Counted from the stretch's first letter, positions 50,554 through 58,951 are shown. The stretch: 64,000 nt of DNA from AC-32 sp963728765 (GCA_963728765.1 CAVSKX010000005.1:186001-250000); one strand, 5' to 3'. The notes: a model not told the origin generated them from the letters alone. Translations and numbers: made by a program.

Positions 50554-51565
50554 GCTGACCGTCGACCTCGGCGCCGTCCGGCGCAACGCCCGCACGCTGC
50601 TGCGGGCGCTCGACGGCGCTCAGCTCTGGGCGGTCGTGAAGGCCGACGCGTATGGCCACGGCGCCGTCGACGTGGCGGCCGCGGTGCTGGACGAGGGCGC
50701 GGGCGCGCTCTGCGTCGCGACGGTCGCGGAGGGGTTGGAGCTGCGGCAGGAGTTCTCCCTCGGGCGCATCCTCGTCATGGGCCCGACCGCGTCGAGCCGC
50801 GAGATCGCCGAGGCGCGCGAGGCCCGGCTCGAGCTCACGTTGTGGGACGACGAGCTGCCCGAGGGCGTCCGCGTCCACCTGAAGCTCGACACCGGGATGG
50901 GGCGTTGGGGCCTCTCGGAGCTGCCGAGCCCCTCCGTCGGAGAGGTCGTCGGCCTGATGTCGCACCTCGCGACCGCCGACTCCGACCCAGCCTTCGCGGA
51001 GGAGCAGGTCGAGCGGTTCCGTCGGGCGACTGCGCCGTACTCGTACCTGATGCGGCATCTCGCGAACAGCGCGGGTGCGCTGCGGCTGCCGTCCTCGCGC
51101 TTCGACGCCGCACGCTGCGGGGTCGCGCTCTACGGGCTCTCGCCCTTCGACGAGGACCCGGCCGCAGACGGCCTCGAGCCCGCGCTCTCGTGGCGCAGCC
51201 ATCTCGCGCAGGTGAAGCGCCTGGAGCCCGGCGAGAGCACCGGCTACGGGCGCCGGTTCATCGCCGAGGCACCGACCTGGATCGGGCTCGTCCCCGTCGG
51301 CTACGCGGACGGCTTCCGCCGTGACCTCACGGGCACAGAGGTGCGAGTGGGTGGCGAGCCGCGCCGCGTCGTGGGGACGGTCTCGATGGACACGTTCGCG
51401 GTCGAGCTCGAGCACGCGGAGCCGCTCGGCACGCCGGTGACGATCCTCGGCCACGGCGTCCTCGCCGAGGCGCACGCACGTGTGGCCGGCACGATCAACT
51501 ACGAGCTGACGTCGCGGCTCAACTCCGACCCGCGGCGTGCGCGACGTGTGGTGCTAGACGCGTGA
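50540..51565 (+). CDS. alr: Alanine racemase
   Basis: Alr makes D-Ala for peptidoglycan with PLP. In 341 residues: WAVVKADAYGHGAVDVA with the PLP Lys34, HLKLDTGMGRWGL near 118, MRHLANSAGAL near 171, RCGVALYGLSP near 192, and the C-terminal beta-domain segment GTVSMDTFAVELEHA with the catalytic Tyr region before it. ATG 50540 overlaps nnr. The neighbours acpS, nnr and alr form the usual actinobacterial cluster. Confidence 0.95.
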   Translation: MHRSELTVDLGAVRRNARTLLRALDGAQLWAVVKADAYGHGAVDVAAAVLDEGAGALCVATVAEGLELRQEFSLGRILVMGPTASSREIAEAREARLELTLWDDELPEGVRVHLKLDTGMGRWGLSELPSPSVGEVVGLMSHLATADSDPAFAEEQVERFRRATAPYSYLMRHLANSAGALRLPSSRFDAARCGVALYGLSPFDEDPAADGLEPALSWRSHLAQVKRLEPGESTGYGRRFIAEAPTWIGLVPVGYADGFRRDLTGTEVRVGGEPRRVVGTVSMDTFAVELEHAEPLGTPVTILGHGVLAEAHARVAGTINYELTSRLNSDPRRARRVVLDA

Positions 51566-51594
51566 AGGCGCGGTCGTGAAGCTCTGGCGAGGGG

Positions 51595-52662
51595 ATGCCG
51601 GTGCCCGCGCGTGATTCCGGAACGCGTAGCGTGCGTGAGCTAGTCGAAGAGCTGTTCGCGGGCGAGGAGGCCTGGGTGGTCGGCGGCGCCATCCGCGACC
51701 AGGCGCTCCAACGGCCGGTCGTCGACCTGGACGTCGCGCTCCGCGAGCCGCAGCGCGCCGCGCGGGCCTACGCGAAGCGCTCAGGCGGGGCGCCGTTTCC
51801 GCTCTCGGAGCGCCACGGCGCCTGGCGCGTCGCCCTCGACGGCAGGCGTACCGTCGACTTCACCCCGCTGCCGGGGTCGATCGAGGACGACCTCGCCAGC
51901 CGCGACTTCGGGATCAACGCGATCGCGGAGCGGGTCGGCGGCGACGAGACGGTCGACCCCTACGACGGCCACGGCGACCTCGCGGCCGGCCGTATCCGCG
52001 CGGTCGCCGACACGGTCTTCCAGGACGACCCGCTGCGGCTCCTGCGGGCCGTGCGTTTGGAGGACGAGCTCGGCTTCCGGATGACGCGCGAGACGGAGGA
52101 GCTCGTCCGACGCGACGCGCCGCTCGTCACGTCGCCCGCGGGCGAGCGTGTGGTGGCGGAGCTCTGGAAGCTCTCGCCGGACGGGTACCGTCGGCTCGAC
52201 GAGCTCGGGCTGCTGGAGCCGCTCGGCGGTCACCTGGACGAGCGGCTCGACCGCTGGGACTCGCCTGCGTACCGCCTCGTCGCCGCCTTCGGCGAGCGGC
52301 TGCGGCGCTTCCCGGTCTCGAACGACCTGCGCCGCCTCGCGTCGGCGCTGCTGCGGGCTGAGCGGCCGCAGCCGGATGCGCGCTCGATCCATCGCTTTCG
52401 GCGGGCGACCGAGCCCTGGGCGCTCGAGGCGCTCGCGTTCGTGGGCGCTTCCGACCTGGGCGAGGCCGTCGAGGAGGCTCGGCGCAACGAGCCCCCGGAG
52501 CCGCTGCTGCGAGGCGACGAGCTCAGCCTGCCGCCGGGGCCGGAGATCGGCCGCCTGCTCGCGGAGATCGACGAGGAGCGGGCGGCGGGTACGATCGCGA
52601 CGAAGGAGGAGGCGCTCGACTATGCACGACGCCGCGCAGGAGCGGTTCGCCAAGACGGCTGA
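51595..52662 (+). CDS. CCA-adding/poly(A) polymerase-family nucleotidyltransferase
   Basis: A 355-residue class II tRNA nucleotidyltransferase relative. EAWVVGGAIRDQALQRPVVD near residue 27 gives the GG motif, DLDVAL the catalytic DxD, SRDFGINAIA near 103 and DDPLRLLRAVR near 142 the template and head-neck motifs. The usual C-terminal HD domain is missing, so it is shorter than CCA enzymes of Mycobacterium-type (about 480). CCA addition versus polyadenylation cannot be told apart. ATG 51595 is used; GTG at 51631 also fits and lies in repeat copy 2. It overlaps the methyltransferase by 41 nt. Confidence 0.85.
   Translation: MPVPARDSGTRSVRELVEELFAGEEAWVVGGAIRDQALQRPVVDLDVALREPQRAARAYAKRSGGAPFPLSERHGAWRVALDGRRTVDFTPLPGSIEDDLASRDFGINAIAERVGGDETVDPYDGHGDLAAGRIRAVADTVFQDDPLRLLRAVRLEDELGFRMTRETEELVRRDAPLVTSPAGERVVAELWKLSPDGYRRLDELGLLEPLGGHLDERLDRWDSPAYRLVAAFGERLRRFPVSNDLRRLASALLRAERPQPDARSIHRFRRATEPWALEALAFVGASDLGEAVEEARRNEPPEPLLRGDELSLPPGPEIGRLLAEIDEERAAGTIATKEEALDYARRRAGAVRQDG
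51613..51640 (+). repeat. 28-nt repeat, copy 2 (GAACGCGTAGCGTG core)
   Basis: Second copy of the repeat at 49165-49192, here at the N-terminus of the nucleotidyltransferase gene. In both copies the encoded peptide contains TRSV and the GTG in the core is a possible start codon. Confidence 0.6.
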
Positions 52663-53323
52663 GCGGGTCGCCGCGCTCCAGGACGCGCGCGCCGCTGGGC
52701 TCGAGGAGAAGATCGTCCGCTTCGCCGAGCTCAAGGGTGACGAGCGCGCGCTCGACAGCGCGGCTGGTGCGGGAGCCCTCGCGTTCGCGCTGGCGCCGCA
52801 CGTGCGGGAGGTCGTCGCGGTGGATCTCGTCCCGGAGCTGCTCGAGCAGGGGCGGCAGCGCGCGGCGGGCTTCGACAACGTCGAGTTCGTCGAGGGCGAC
52901 GCGACGAAGCTGCCGTTCGAGCTCTCCTCGTTCGACTTCGCCGGGACGCTCCGCTCGCTGCACCACATCGCGCGCCCCGAGCTCGTGGTCGCGGAGCTCA
53001 CGCGTGTGACGCGCCGTGGCGGCCGCATCCTCGTCGTCGACCAGCTTGCGCCGATCGACCCGCTCGCCGCGTCCGAGCTGAACGCGTTCGAGCGCACCCG
53101 CGACCCCTCGCACACGCGGGCGCTCGCGGACGTCGACCTGCGGCAGCTCTTCGAATCGAACGGGCTCGTCCTCGTCCGCGCCGACTACGTGCGCGAGGAG
53201 CGCGAGCTCGACCCATACCTCGACCTCGCCGGCTGCGAGGGCGAGGAGCGCAAGCGCGCGGAAATGCTGGCCCCGTCCCCGTACGTCGCCGAGCTCGGCT
53301 GGTACTTACTCGACCGTCGGTAG
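52622..53323 (+). CDS. Class I SAM-dependent methyltransferase
   Basis: A 233-residue methyltransferase of the Methyltransf_11 type. ALDSAAGAGALAFALAPHVR near residue 44 is motif I (with SAAG in place of GxGxG), VVAVDLVPELLEQGRQRA follows with the SAM-ribose Asp, FVEGDATKLPF is the adenine motif, and SFDFAGTLRSLHHI is motif IV. The second half resembles UbiE-like enzymes. The substrate is unknown. It begins inside the previous gene, and its TAG stop starts a TAGGAT box for the selenoprotein candidate. Confidence 0.88.
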   Translation: MHDAAQERFAKTAERVAALQDARAAGLEEKIVRFAELKGDERALDSAAGAGALAFALAPHVREVVAVDLVPELLEQGRQRAAGFDNVEFVEGDATKLPFELSSFDFAGTLRSLHHIARPELVVAELTRVTRRGGRILVVDQLAPIDPLAASELNAFERTRDPSHTRALADVDLRQLFESNGLVLVRADYVREERELDPYLDLAGCEGEERKRAEMLAPSPYVAELGWYLLDRR

Positions 53324-53326
53324 GAT
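53321..53326 (+). promoter_or_regulatory. Leaderless -10 box TAGGAT of the selenoprotein candidate
   Basis: TAGGAT ends 8 nt before the GTG at 53335; its TAG is the methyltransferase stop. The same arrangement drives several accepted genes in this window, which supports a gene start here. Confidence 0.55.
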
Positions 53327-53334
53327 CGCGCCAG

Positions 53335-53550
53335 GTGTACGTCGAGATCTTCTACTGCCCCACCTGAAGCGGCTACGACAAACGGGCCGCGAGTCTCGCG
53401 GCCGAGTTGGAACGTGAGGGGCACGACGCCACGGCGACGCCCGGTGGCAAGGGCCAGTTCGACGTGGTCGCCGAGGGCACGCTCGTCTTCTCGAAGCACG
53501 ACCAGGGCCGCTACCCGGAGACCGGCGAGATCCTTGACGCGCTGAGCTGA
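53335..53550 (+). CDS. SelW/Rdx-family selenoprotein candidate (in-frame TGA = Sec)
   Basis: Translation from GTG 53335 reads VYVEIFYCPT, then TGA (53365-53367), then SGYDKRAASLAAELEREG, and continues open to TGA 53548: 71 residues in all. The beta-alpha start with YCPxU followed by an RAASLAAEL helix is the SelW/SelT/SelH (Rdx) thioredoxin-like redox motif, in which the second Cys is commonly Sec. Later GTLVFSKHDQGRYPETGEIL is the family's F-x-K...G.xP region. One TGA falls exactly at the redox position (C8-P-T-U11). A SECIS-like hairpin lies downstream and a TAGGAT box upstream. The alternative is a nonsense mutation of a CxxC gene. No sel genes are in the window. Confidence 0.75.
53385..53403 (+). 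promoter_or_regulatory. Bacterial SECIS-like hairpin
   Basis: GGCCGCG (53385-53391) pairs with CGCGGCC (53397-53403) around the 5-nt loop AGTCT. The loop starts 24 nt after the TGA and has a G at its second position. Bacterial SECIS elements need a small apical loop with a G in the first two positions, 16-37 nt after the UGA, on a stable upper stem; all three hold here. Confidence 0.65.
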
Positions 53551-53553
53551 GCC

Positions 53554-53970
53554 TTAGTCCGCGAGAACGCCGGCTTCGAGCTGCGAGAACGCTTCGCGCA
53601 GCGCCTGCCGCTCGCGGTCGTTGCTGGTGAAGGACCGCGCCAGGCGGCGCTCGCCTTCCTCGGTCAGGCGCAGGTACGCGATCCGCCCGTCGTCGGCGGA
53701 GCGCTCGCGCTCGACCAGGCCGATCTCCTCGGCGCGGCTCACGAGCTCGGTGACGGAGCTCTGCGCGAGCTGGAGCCGCTGCGCCAGCTCGGTCACCGTC
53801 GACTGCTCGCTCTCGTCGGCCGCGCCCTTGATCATCAGCAGCAGCAGGTAGCGCTGCGGCGTCAGGCCGGCGGCGCGGGCATTCCGCTCCGAGGTGCGGA
53901 GGAAGCGGCGCAGCGCTGCACGGAACTCTGCGACGGATGCGACGTCAGCAGCGGTGAGTTCGTCGGCGAT
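53554..53970 (-). CDS. MarR-family transcriptional regulator with a possible ATC start
   Basis: A winged-helix regulator. TVTELAQRLQLAQSSVTELV is the recognition-helix region and VERERSADDGRIAYLRLTEE the wing. The first in-frame ATG (53835) would remove the N-terminal dimerisation helices, yet the same frame continues upstream as FRAALRRFLRTSERNARAAG and LTPQRYLLLL, typical MarR residues, with no ATG, GTG or TTG until a stop. A TAGGAT box ends 6 nt before ATC at 53970, so translation probably starts at this ATC, giving 138 residues. It converges with the selenoprotein gene with 3 nt between stops. Ligand and targets unknown. Confidence 0.8.
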   Translation of the reverse strand: MADELTAADVASVAEFRAALRRFLRTSERNARAAGLTPQRYLLLLMIKGAADESEQSTVTELAQRLQLAQSSVTELVSRAEEIGLVERERSADDGRIAYLRLTEEGERRLARSFTSNDRERQALREAFSQLEAGVLAD

Positions 53971-53979
53971 GAGCGCATC

Positions 53980-54735
53980 CTAGTCACCCGCGGGACGGAT
54001 GCCTCGAGAGGCAACGCGCGCGACGAGTCCCGGGGCGAGTGCCTGGGCGAGCGGCGCGATGCGGTACCAGCGCGGGACGAACACCTCGCGGCGGTCGCGG
54101 TCCAGCGCCGCGAGTACCCGCTCGGCCACCAGCTCCGGCTCGACGACGAGCGTCGAGAGCCGCGGCCCGAAACGCGTGCGCTGCGGGAAGCCCTCGGTCT
54201 CGACGAAGCCGGGCAGGATCGTGTGCACGCGAACGCCGCGCGGCCGCAGCTCGGCCGCCACCGAGCGCGAGAAGGCGAGCTGCGCGTGCTTGGACGACGT
54301 GTAGGGGCCGCCCGAGCCCGCCGCGACGGTGCCCGCGACCGAGACGACGTTGACCACGTCGGAAGGCGCAGCAGCCTCCAGCGCGGGCAGGAACGCGCGC
54401 AAACACCAGACGCCGCCGAGGTAGTTCGTCCGCGTGACCTCCTCGATCTTCTCGTCCGTCCCGCGCAGGAAGGTGCCCCGGCCGGGGATGCCGGCGTTGT
54501 TCACGAGCAGCGAGATGCGCGGGTGGCGCTCGACGACGGCCCCGGCCACGCTCTCCACCGCTTCGCGCTCGCCGACATCGCAGAGCTCCCACTCCGCGTC
54601 GAGCTCCTCGGCGAGCGGCCGCAGCCGCTCCTCGCCGCGCGCGAGGAGCACGCAATCCCAGCCGCGCCCGTGCAGAGCCCTCGCCACCGCGGCCCCGATC
54701 CCGCTGGAGCCGCCCGTGACGACGGCTACCGGCAC
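53980..54735 (-). CDS. Short-chain dehydrogenase/reductase (SDR)
   Basis: A 251-residue NAD(P)-dependent oxidoreductase. VAVVTGGSSGIGAAVARAL at the start is the TGxxxGxG nucleotide motif, LLVNNAGIPGRGTF is the NNAG motif, and VNVVSVAGTVAAGSGGPYTS with SSKHA gives the Ser-Tyr-Lys triad (YTSSK). The C-terminus (FVPRWYRIAPLAQALAPGLV) resembles the classic SDRs that act on lipids or sugars. Substrate unknown. GTG at 54735 overlaps the end of the subtilase gene by 10 nt. Confidence 0.9.
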   Translation of the reverse strand: MPVAVVTGGSSGIGAAVARALHGRGWDCVLLARGEERLRPLAEELDAEWELCDVGEREAVESVAGAVVERHPRISLLVNNAGIPGRGTFLRGTDEKIEEVTRTNYLGGVWCLRAFLPALEAAAPSDVVNVVSVAGTVAAGSGGPYTSSKHAQLAFSRSVAAELRPRGVRVHTILPGFVETEGFPQRTRFGPRLSTLVVEPELVAERVLAALDRDRREVFVPRWYRIAPLAQALAPGLVARVASRGIRPAGD

Positions 54736-57700
54736 ACGCGGACGAGCCGGCGCGCCGACGCCGTACGGCCGCGGCGGTCGGTCACGACCACCCGCAGCAG
54801 GTGGCGACCGCGGTGCGACTTGCGCGTGCGCCACGGCGTGTCGTAGAGCCCTTCGACGCCCTGCTTCACGATCGCGATCCGGCGTGCGCCGTCGAAGAAG
54901 GTGACCTTGCGCACGCCGCGGGTGGAGCCCGCGGTCACGAACAGGCCCTCGACGCGCGCGACGCAGGCGCGGGCGTTCGGCAGGAGCCAGTTCACCGTCG
55001 GCCTGGCGACGGCGCGCACGCGGACCTCGCGGAAGACGCTGTTCGGCAGCAGGTTCCCGGCCTGGTCGATGTTCTTCGACTCCTGGTAGTCGGAGGCGAC
55101 TGCGAGCACGGGCGTCCGGCCGAGGCCGATCTTCGGCGCGCCGTCGAGTGCCCACACCACCAGCCCGGAGACCGGGTCGTAGAGCGAGGCCAGCAGCAGC
55201 GTCTGCTTGTAGCCGACCACGAGCGAGAGCGGGTCGATCCCGGCTCCGCGGTCGGTCGCGATCGCCGCCAGCAACGGGCGGCCGGGAGTGACGACCTTGG
55301 TCAGGAACCGGAAGCGCGGCGGAGTGACGTCGTTCTGCCACGCGTGGAGGATGTACTGGCCGCGCAGCGGCGAGTTCGTGTACGGGTCGGCGCGCGAGTC
55401 GACGGCGACGAAGTAGCGGCCTTCGTGCGGGAAGTCGAGCGCTGCGGCGCCGTTGTCGAACTGGTACTCGAAGGTGAGGCCGTTCACGTTGACCGGCGTC
55501 CCCTGGTAGCCCTGCACGTCGTCCTCGTTGAGCGAGCCGAGGAACCACGGCTCGATCAGCGTGTTCGGCTCCGCGGCCACCACGGCGACGCCCGCGTTCG
55601 CGACGTGGTCGGTGACGCGCATCGTGTAGACCTGCTCGGCCCCGTCCTCGTTGAACGGCTTGCCGGTGTAGAACGGCGGCGGGCCGAACGGCTCCGTAGG
55701 GAAGCGGTACTGGTTGACGTAACTGGTGCCGTTGCTCGTGTCGCCGAGCTGGTTCACGCGGAGCGTGTTTCGGGGAGCGCGGCTGATCTGCGGGTACTCG
55801 ACGGAGAAGTAGTACGGGATGCGCACCCGGTCGGCCCCGCGCGTGAGCACGACGAAGCCGTAGTCGTCGCCCGTCGGCGCCCCGTGCGTGGCCGAGGCGG
55901 CGATCGGGAGGTCGACGGTTCCACCGGGCGCGAGGGTCACGGACGAGGTCGCCGGCTGGATCGAGGCGCCGGCCGTCGCAGACTGCGGCTGGACGGCCAC
56001 CGACCAGGCACCGCCGCCCGTGCCCGCGTCCGAGAGCGAGAGCAGCAACGCCTTCCGCGGCGCGCCCGTCGTGGTGTCGAGGAAGCCGAACGAGAGCGAC
56101 GAGGGCTCCGAGAAGAGCTTCGGGGTGTTCGCGGCGGTGACGTCGATCAGGCCGCCGCCCTCGAGCAAGACCGACGCCTCGTCGGTGCGCGAGGTGTCAT
56201 CCCAGGCGGGCTGCGCCGAGGTCATCAGCGCCGACTTCACCTGCTGCGGCGTCCAGGCGGGGTGCTGCTGCAGCAGCAGCGCGACGGCGCCGGCCACGTG
56301 CGGCGCGGCCATGCTCGTCCCGTCGAAGACGGCGAACGGCGCTCCAGCGAACTCCGGCAGCGTCGACGAGAGGATCTGGCCTCCGGGCGCTGCGACGTCC
56401 GGCTTCAGCCGGTGGTCGAAGTTGGTCGGGCCGGCGGACGAGAAGCTCGTGATGACCCCGCTGCGGCCGGTCTGGATCTCGTGCGGGTCGCTCGTCGAGG
56501 TCGCGCGGAAGCTCGTGCGGCCACCGTGCGCGGCGAGGTACGCGCGCAGGTTCGCGCCGTCGAGGTCGGAGATCATCCCGCCGGGGAGCGCGAGCTGGAT
56601 CGGGATGAAATTCGGCTCGCCGAACCGGTTGTCGACCAGCACGATTCCGGTCCCGCCGGCCCGGCGCACGCGCTCGACCTTCGAGTCGAAGGTGCAGCCG
56701 CCGCGGGAGACGAGGGCGACCAAGCCCGACAGCGAGCCGGAGGCAAGGGGGGAGAACCGGCCGTCGTTGGGGTCGAGCCCGGGCGGCGCGCACAGGTGAC
56801 GCTCGACCGGCTGTCCGTTGGAGCCGGAAAGCGCGCCGACGTCGACGAGCGTCTGCCCGAGGACCCAGCCGTTCGGGACGGTGAAGTTGAAGGCGAACGG
56901 GACGTGCTGCAGGTTCGCCGACGCGCCCGGTCCCGTGACCTGCAGTTCGCTGCCGAAGACGTGGAGGTTCGACGCCGCCGCGACGGAGATCGCCGAGGGG
57001 GCGTTGCTCGGCGAGCCGACTGAGCCGAAGCCGAAGTCGTCGCGGTCGTTACCGGCGGAGATCACCGGCACCACGCCGGCGGCCGCCACGTTGTCGAGCG
57101 CGTCGATCAGGGCGTCGGCGGAGGGGTCGACCTCGGGGCCGCCGCCGGAGAAGTTGATCACGTCCATGCCGTCGTTCACGGCCGCCTCGAAGGCGAGCAC
57201 GATCTCGGGCGTGAAGGCGTCCAGGCCGCCTGTCGGCACGGGCACGTTGAAGACACGGTAGTTCCCGATCCACGCGCGGGGCGCGATCCCGGAAAGGCCG
57301 GTGGTCGGCGGATGGTCCGGGCCTGGGCCGGCGACGGTGCCCGCCACGCCCGCGGCGATCCCCGCCACGTGCGTGCCGTGGAAGGAGCCGGGCCGCCAGA
57401 GCGCCAGGTGACCCTGCCGCCCCGACCCGGGGCCGGGGAACGCGCGGGCGACGATCACCTTCGGCGTCGTCCACGTGCGCCCGCCCTTCGGGAAGCCGGC
57501 GGGGTACGAGAAGCCGGCCGGGTTGAAGAACGGGTTCGACTGGTCGACCCCGTCGTCGACGACGCCGATCTTGATCCCCTGTCCCCGGCCGCCGGTCGTC
57601 GCCCAGAAGGTGTCGGCGCGGATCACCGACGGGCTCTTGTTCGTGTCGAGGTGGTAGCGGGCGCTCGCGTAGACCTTGTGCACCGCCTGGACACGCATCA

Positions 57701-58148
57701 GCTTCGGGAGGTCGCGGTGGCGCAGGCTCACCGCGAGGCCGTCGAGGACCGTGCGGTAGCGGTAGGAGATCCGCGCGCTCGGGACGGCGCGGCGGATCGC
57801 GCGGGAGGCGGCCGCCTGCTCGCGGGCCAGGCGCGCGAGATATGACTGCGAGCGCGAGCCGGCGGTGTCGAGCTTCTTGCGCGGCCCGAACGCGAACAAC
57901 CCCGGTCCGTAGCGCTGCGCGAGCGGCGGCAGCCGCAGGCCGACGAGCACGGTCACGCGCCCGTGTTGCTGGCCGCGCGGGATCTTCAGGACGCCGTGCC
58001 GCACGCGCGGGAACGTGATCTCGCCCCGCTGGGGCAGGCGAATCGGACGCAGCGCGGCAGAAGCGGAGGCGGCGGTAAGGAGGATGAGCAGCGCCGCTAC
58101 CAGCGGAAGAAGGAAGTTGCGGCGCAAGAAGAGGAGCCTACCTGACAT
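54726..58148 (-). CDS. Secreted S8 subtilisin-like serine peptidase with PA insert
   Basis: A 1140-residue extracellular protease. Signal peptide to about 31; an inhibitor-type propeptide (about 60-165); the S8 domain with Asp198 (GVVDDGVD), His257 (FHGTHVAGIAAG), Asn367 (ISAGND) and Ser612 (DGTSMAAPHVAGA). A protease-associated (PA) domain is inserted at about 430-545 (GLVALVSRGGCTFDSKV). The C-terminal about 480 residues are Fn3/Ig-like beta domains ending in an HYR-like module (VTFFDGARRIAIVKQGVEGL). No wall-sorting motif is seen, so it is probably released. It diverges from fabI; the upstream sequence is too short to judge its promoter. Confidence 0.93.
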   Translation of the reverse strand: MSGRLLFLRRNFLLPLVAALLILLTAASASAALRPIRLPQRGEITFPRVRHGVLKIPRGQQHGRVTVLVGLRLPPLAQRYGPGLFAFGPRKKLDTAGSRSQSYLARLAREQAAASRAIRRAVPSARISYRYRTVLDGLAVSLRHRDLPKLMRVQAVHKVYASARYHLDTNKSPSVIRADTFWATTGGRGQGIKIGVVDDGVDQSNPFFNPAGFSYPAGFPKGGRTWTTPKVIVARAFPGPGSGRQGHLALWRPGSFHGTHVAGIAAGVAGTVAGPGPDHPPTTGLSGIAPRAWIGNYRVFNVPVPTGGLDAFTPEIVLAFEAAVNDGMDVINFSGGGPEVDPSADALIDALDNVAAAGVVPVISAGNDRDDFGFGSVGSPSNAPSAISVAAASNLHVFGSELQVTGPGASANLQHVPFAFNFTVPNGWVLGQTLVDVGALSGSNGQPVERHLCAPPGLDPNDGRFSPLASGSLSGLVALVSRGGCTFDSKVERVRRAGGTGIVLVDNRFGEPNFIPIQLALPGGMISDLDGANLRAYLAAHGGRTSFRATSTSDPHEIQTGRSGVITSFSSAGPTNFDHRLKPDVAAPGGQILSSTLPEFAGAPFAVFDGTSMAAPHVAGAVALLLQQHPAWTPQQVKSALMTSAQPAWDDTSRTDEASVLLEGGGLIDVTAANTPKLFSEPSSLSFGFLDTTTGAPRKALLLSLSDAGTGGGAWSVAVQPQSATAGASIQPATSSVTLAPGGTVDLPIAASATHGAPTGDDYGFVVLTRGADRVRIPYYFSVEYPQISRAPRNTLRVNQLGDTSNGTSYVNQYRFPTEPFGPPPFYTGKPFNEDGAEQVYTMRVTDHVANAGVAVVAAEPNTLIEPWFLGSLNEDDVQGYQGTPVNVNGLTFEYQFDNGAAALDFPHEGRYFVAVDSRADPYTNSPLRGQYILHAWQNDVTPPRFRFLTKVVTPGRPLLAAIATDRGAGIDPLSLVVGYKQTLLLASLYDPVSGLVVWALDGAPKIGLGRTPVLAVASDYQESKNIDQAGNLLPNSVFREVRVRAVARPTVNWLLPNARACVARVEGLFVTAGSTRGVRKVTFFDGARRIAIVKQGVEGLYDTPWRTRKSHRGRHLLRVVVTDRRGRTASARRLVRVCR

Positions 58149-58159
58149 TTCGGAAGTCT

Positions 58160-58165
58160 TAGACT
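58160..58165 (+). promoter_or_regulatory. Leaderless -10 box TAGACT of fabI
   Basis: TAGACT ends 9 nt before the GTG start at 58175 in the 26-nt gap between the divergent subtilase and fabI starts. No ribosome binding site fits in between. Confidence 0.5.
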
Positions 58166-58174
58166 CGCCCAGCC

Positions 58175-58951
58175 GTGGAACGGTTTGCCGGAAAACGCGG
58201 TCTCGTGCTCGGCGTCGCGAACCGCCGTTCGATCGCCTGGGCGATCGCGCGCCGGCTCGCCGAGGGCGGCGCCTCGCTCGCGTTCACCTACCAGGGTGAG
58301 CGGATCGAGAAGAGCGTCCGCGAGCTCGCCGGGTCGGTCGACTCGCCGCTCGTGACCGAGTGCGACGTTCGCTCGGACGAGGACCTTGCACGCGTCTTCG
58401 GCGAGGCGGGGGAGGCGTTCGGCGGGCAGCTCGACCTGCTCGTGCACTCGGTTGCCTTCGCGGCGGCGGAGGATCTCGAGGGCCGCTTCACCGACACCCC
58501 GCGCGACCGCTTCTGGATGGCGGTCGACGTCTCCGCCTATTCGCTCGTCGCCTGCGCACGGCTGGCCGAGCCGCTGATGGAGGCGGCAGACGGCGGCGCG
58601 ATCCTGACGATGACGTACCTAGGCGGTGAGCGGGCGGTGCCGCACTACAACGTGATGGGCGTGGCCAAGGCGACGCTCGACTCGTCGGTGCGCTACCTCG
58701 CCTGGGACCTCGGCCGGAAGAACATCCGGGTGAACGCCGTCTCGGCGGGGCCGGTGCGGACGCTGGCCGCACGCTCGATCGCAGGCTTTCCGACGATGGA
58801 GTCGATCGTCGAGGAGCGCTCGCCGCTGCACCGCCCGATCGATGCCGACGACGTGGGAGCCGCGGGCGCGTACCTGCTCTCGGACGACGCGCGAAACGTC
58901 ACCGGGACCACGTTGTACGTCGACTCGGGCTACCACGCGATGGGCATGTAG
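58175..58951 (+). CDS. fabI: Enoyl-[acyl-carrier-protein] reductase (NADH)
   Basis: FabI carries out the last step of fatty-acid elongation. In 258 residues: GLVLGVANRRSIAWAIARRL at the start is the FabI-type nucleotide motif, LLVHSVAFAA near 86 the HSxAF segment, MTYLGGERAVPHYNVMGVAK near 150 has the catalytic Tyr-x6-Lys, and NAVSAGPVRTLAARSI near 190 is the substrate loop. Distinguished from general SDRs by the Tyr-x6-Lys spacing. It is the probable target of triclosan-like inhibitors (family knowledge). Confidence 0.95.
   Translation: MERFAGKRGLVLGVANRRSIAWAIARRLAEGGASLAFTYQGERIEKSVRELAGSVDSPLVTECDVRSDEDLARVFGEAGEAFGGQLDLLVHSVAFAAAEDLEGRFTDTPRDRFWMAVDVSAYSLVACARLAEPLMEAADGGAILTMTYLGGERAVPHYNVMGVAKATLDSSVRYLAWDLGRKNIRVNAVSAGPVRTLAARSIAGFPTMESIVEERSPLHRPIDADDVGAAGAYLLSDDARNVTGTTLYVDSGYHAMGM

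Noticed and set aside
53335..53550. Selenoprotein candidate as a plain pseudogene
   Set aside because: A single TGA exactly at the CxxU position, the SECIS-like hairpin and the -10 box make simple inactivation less likely, though it is not excluded.
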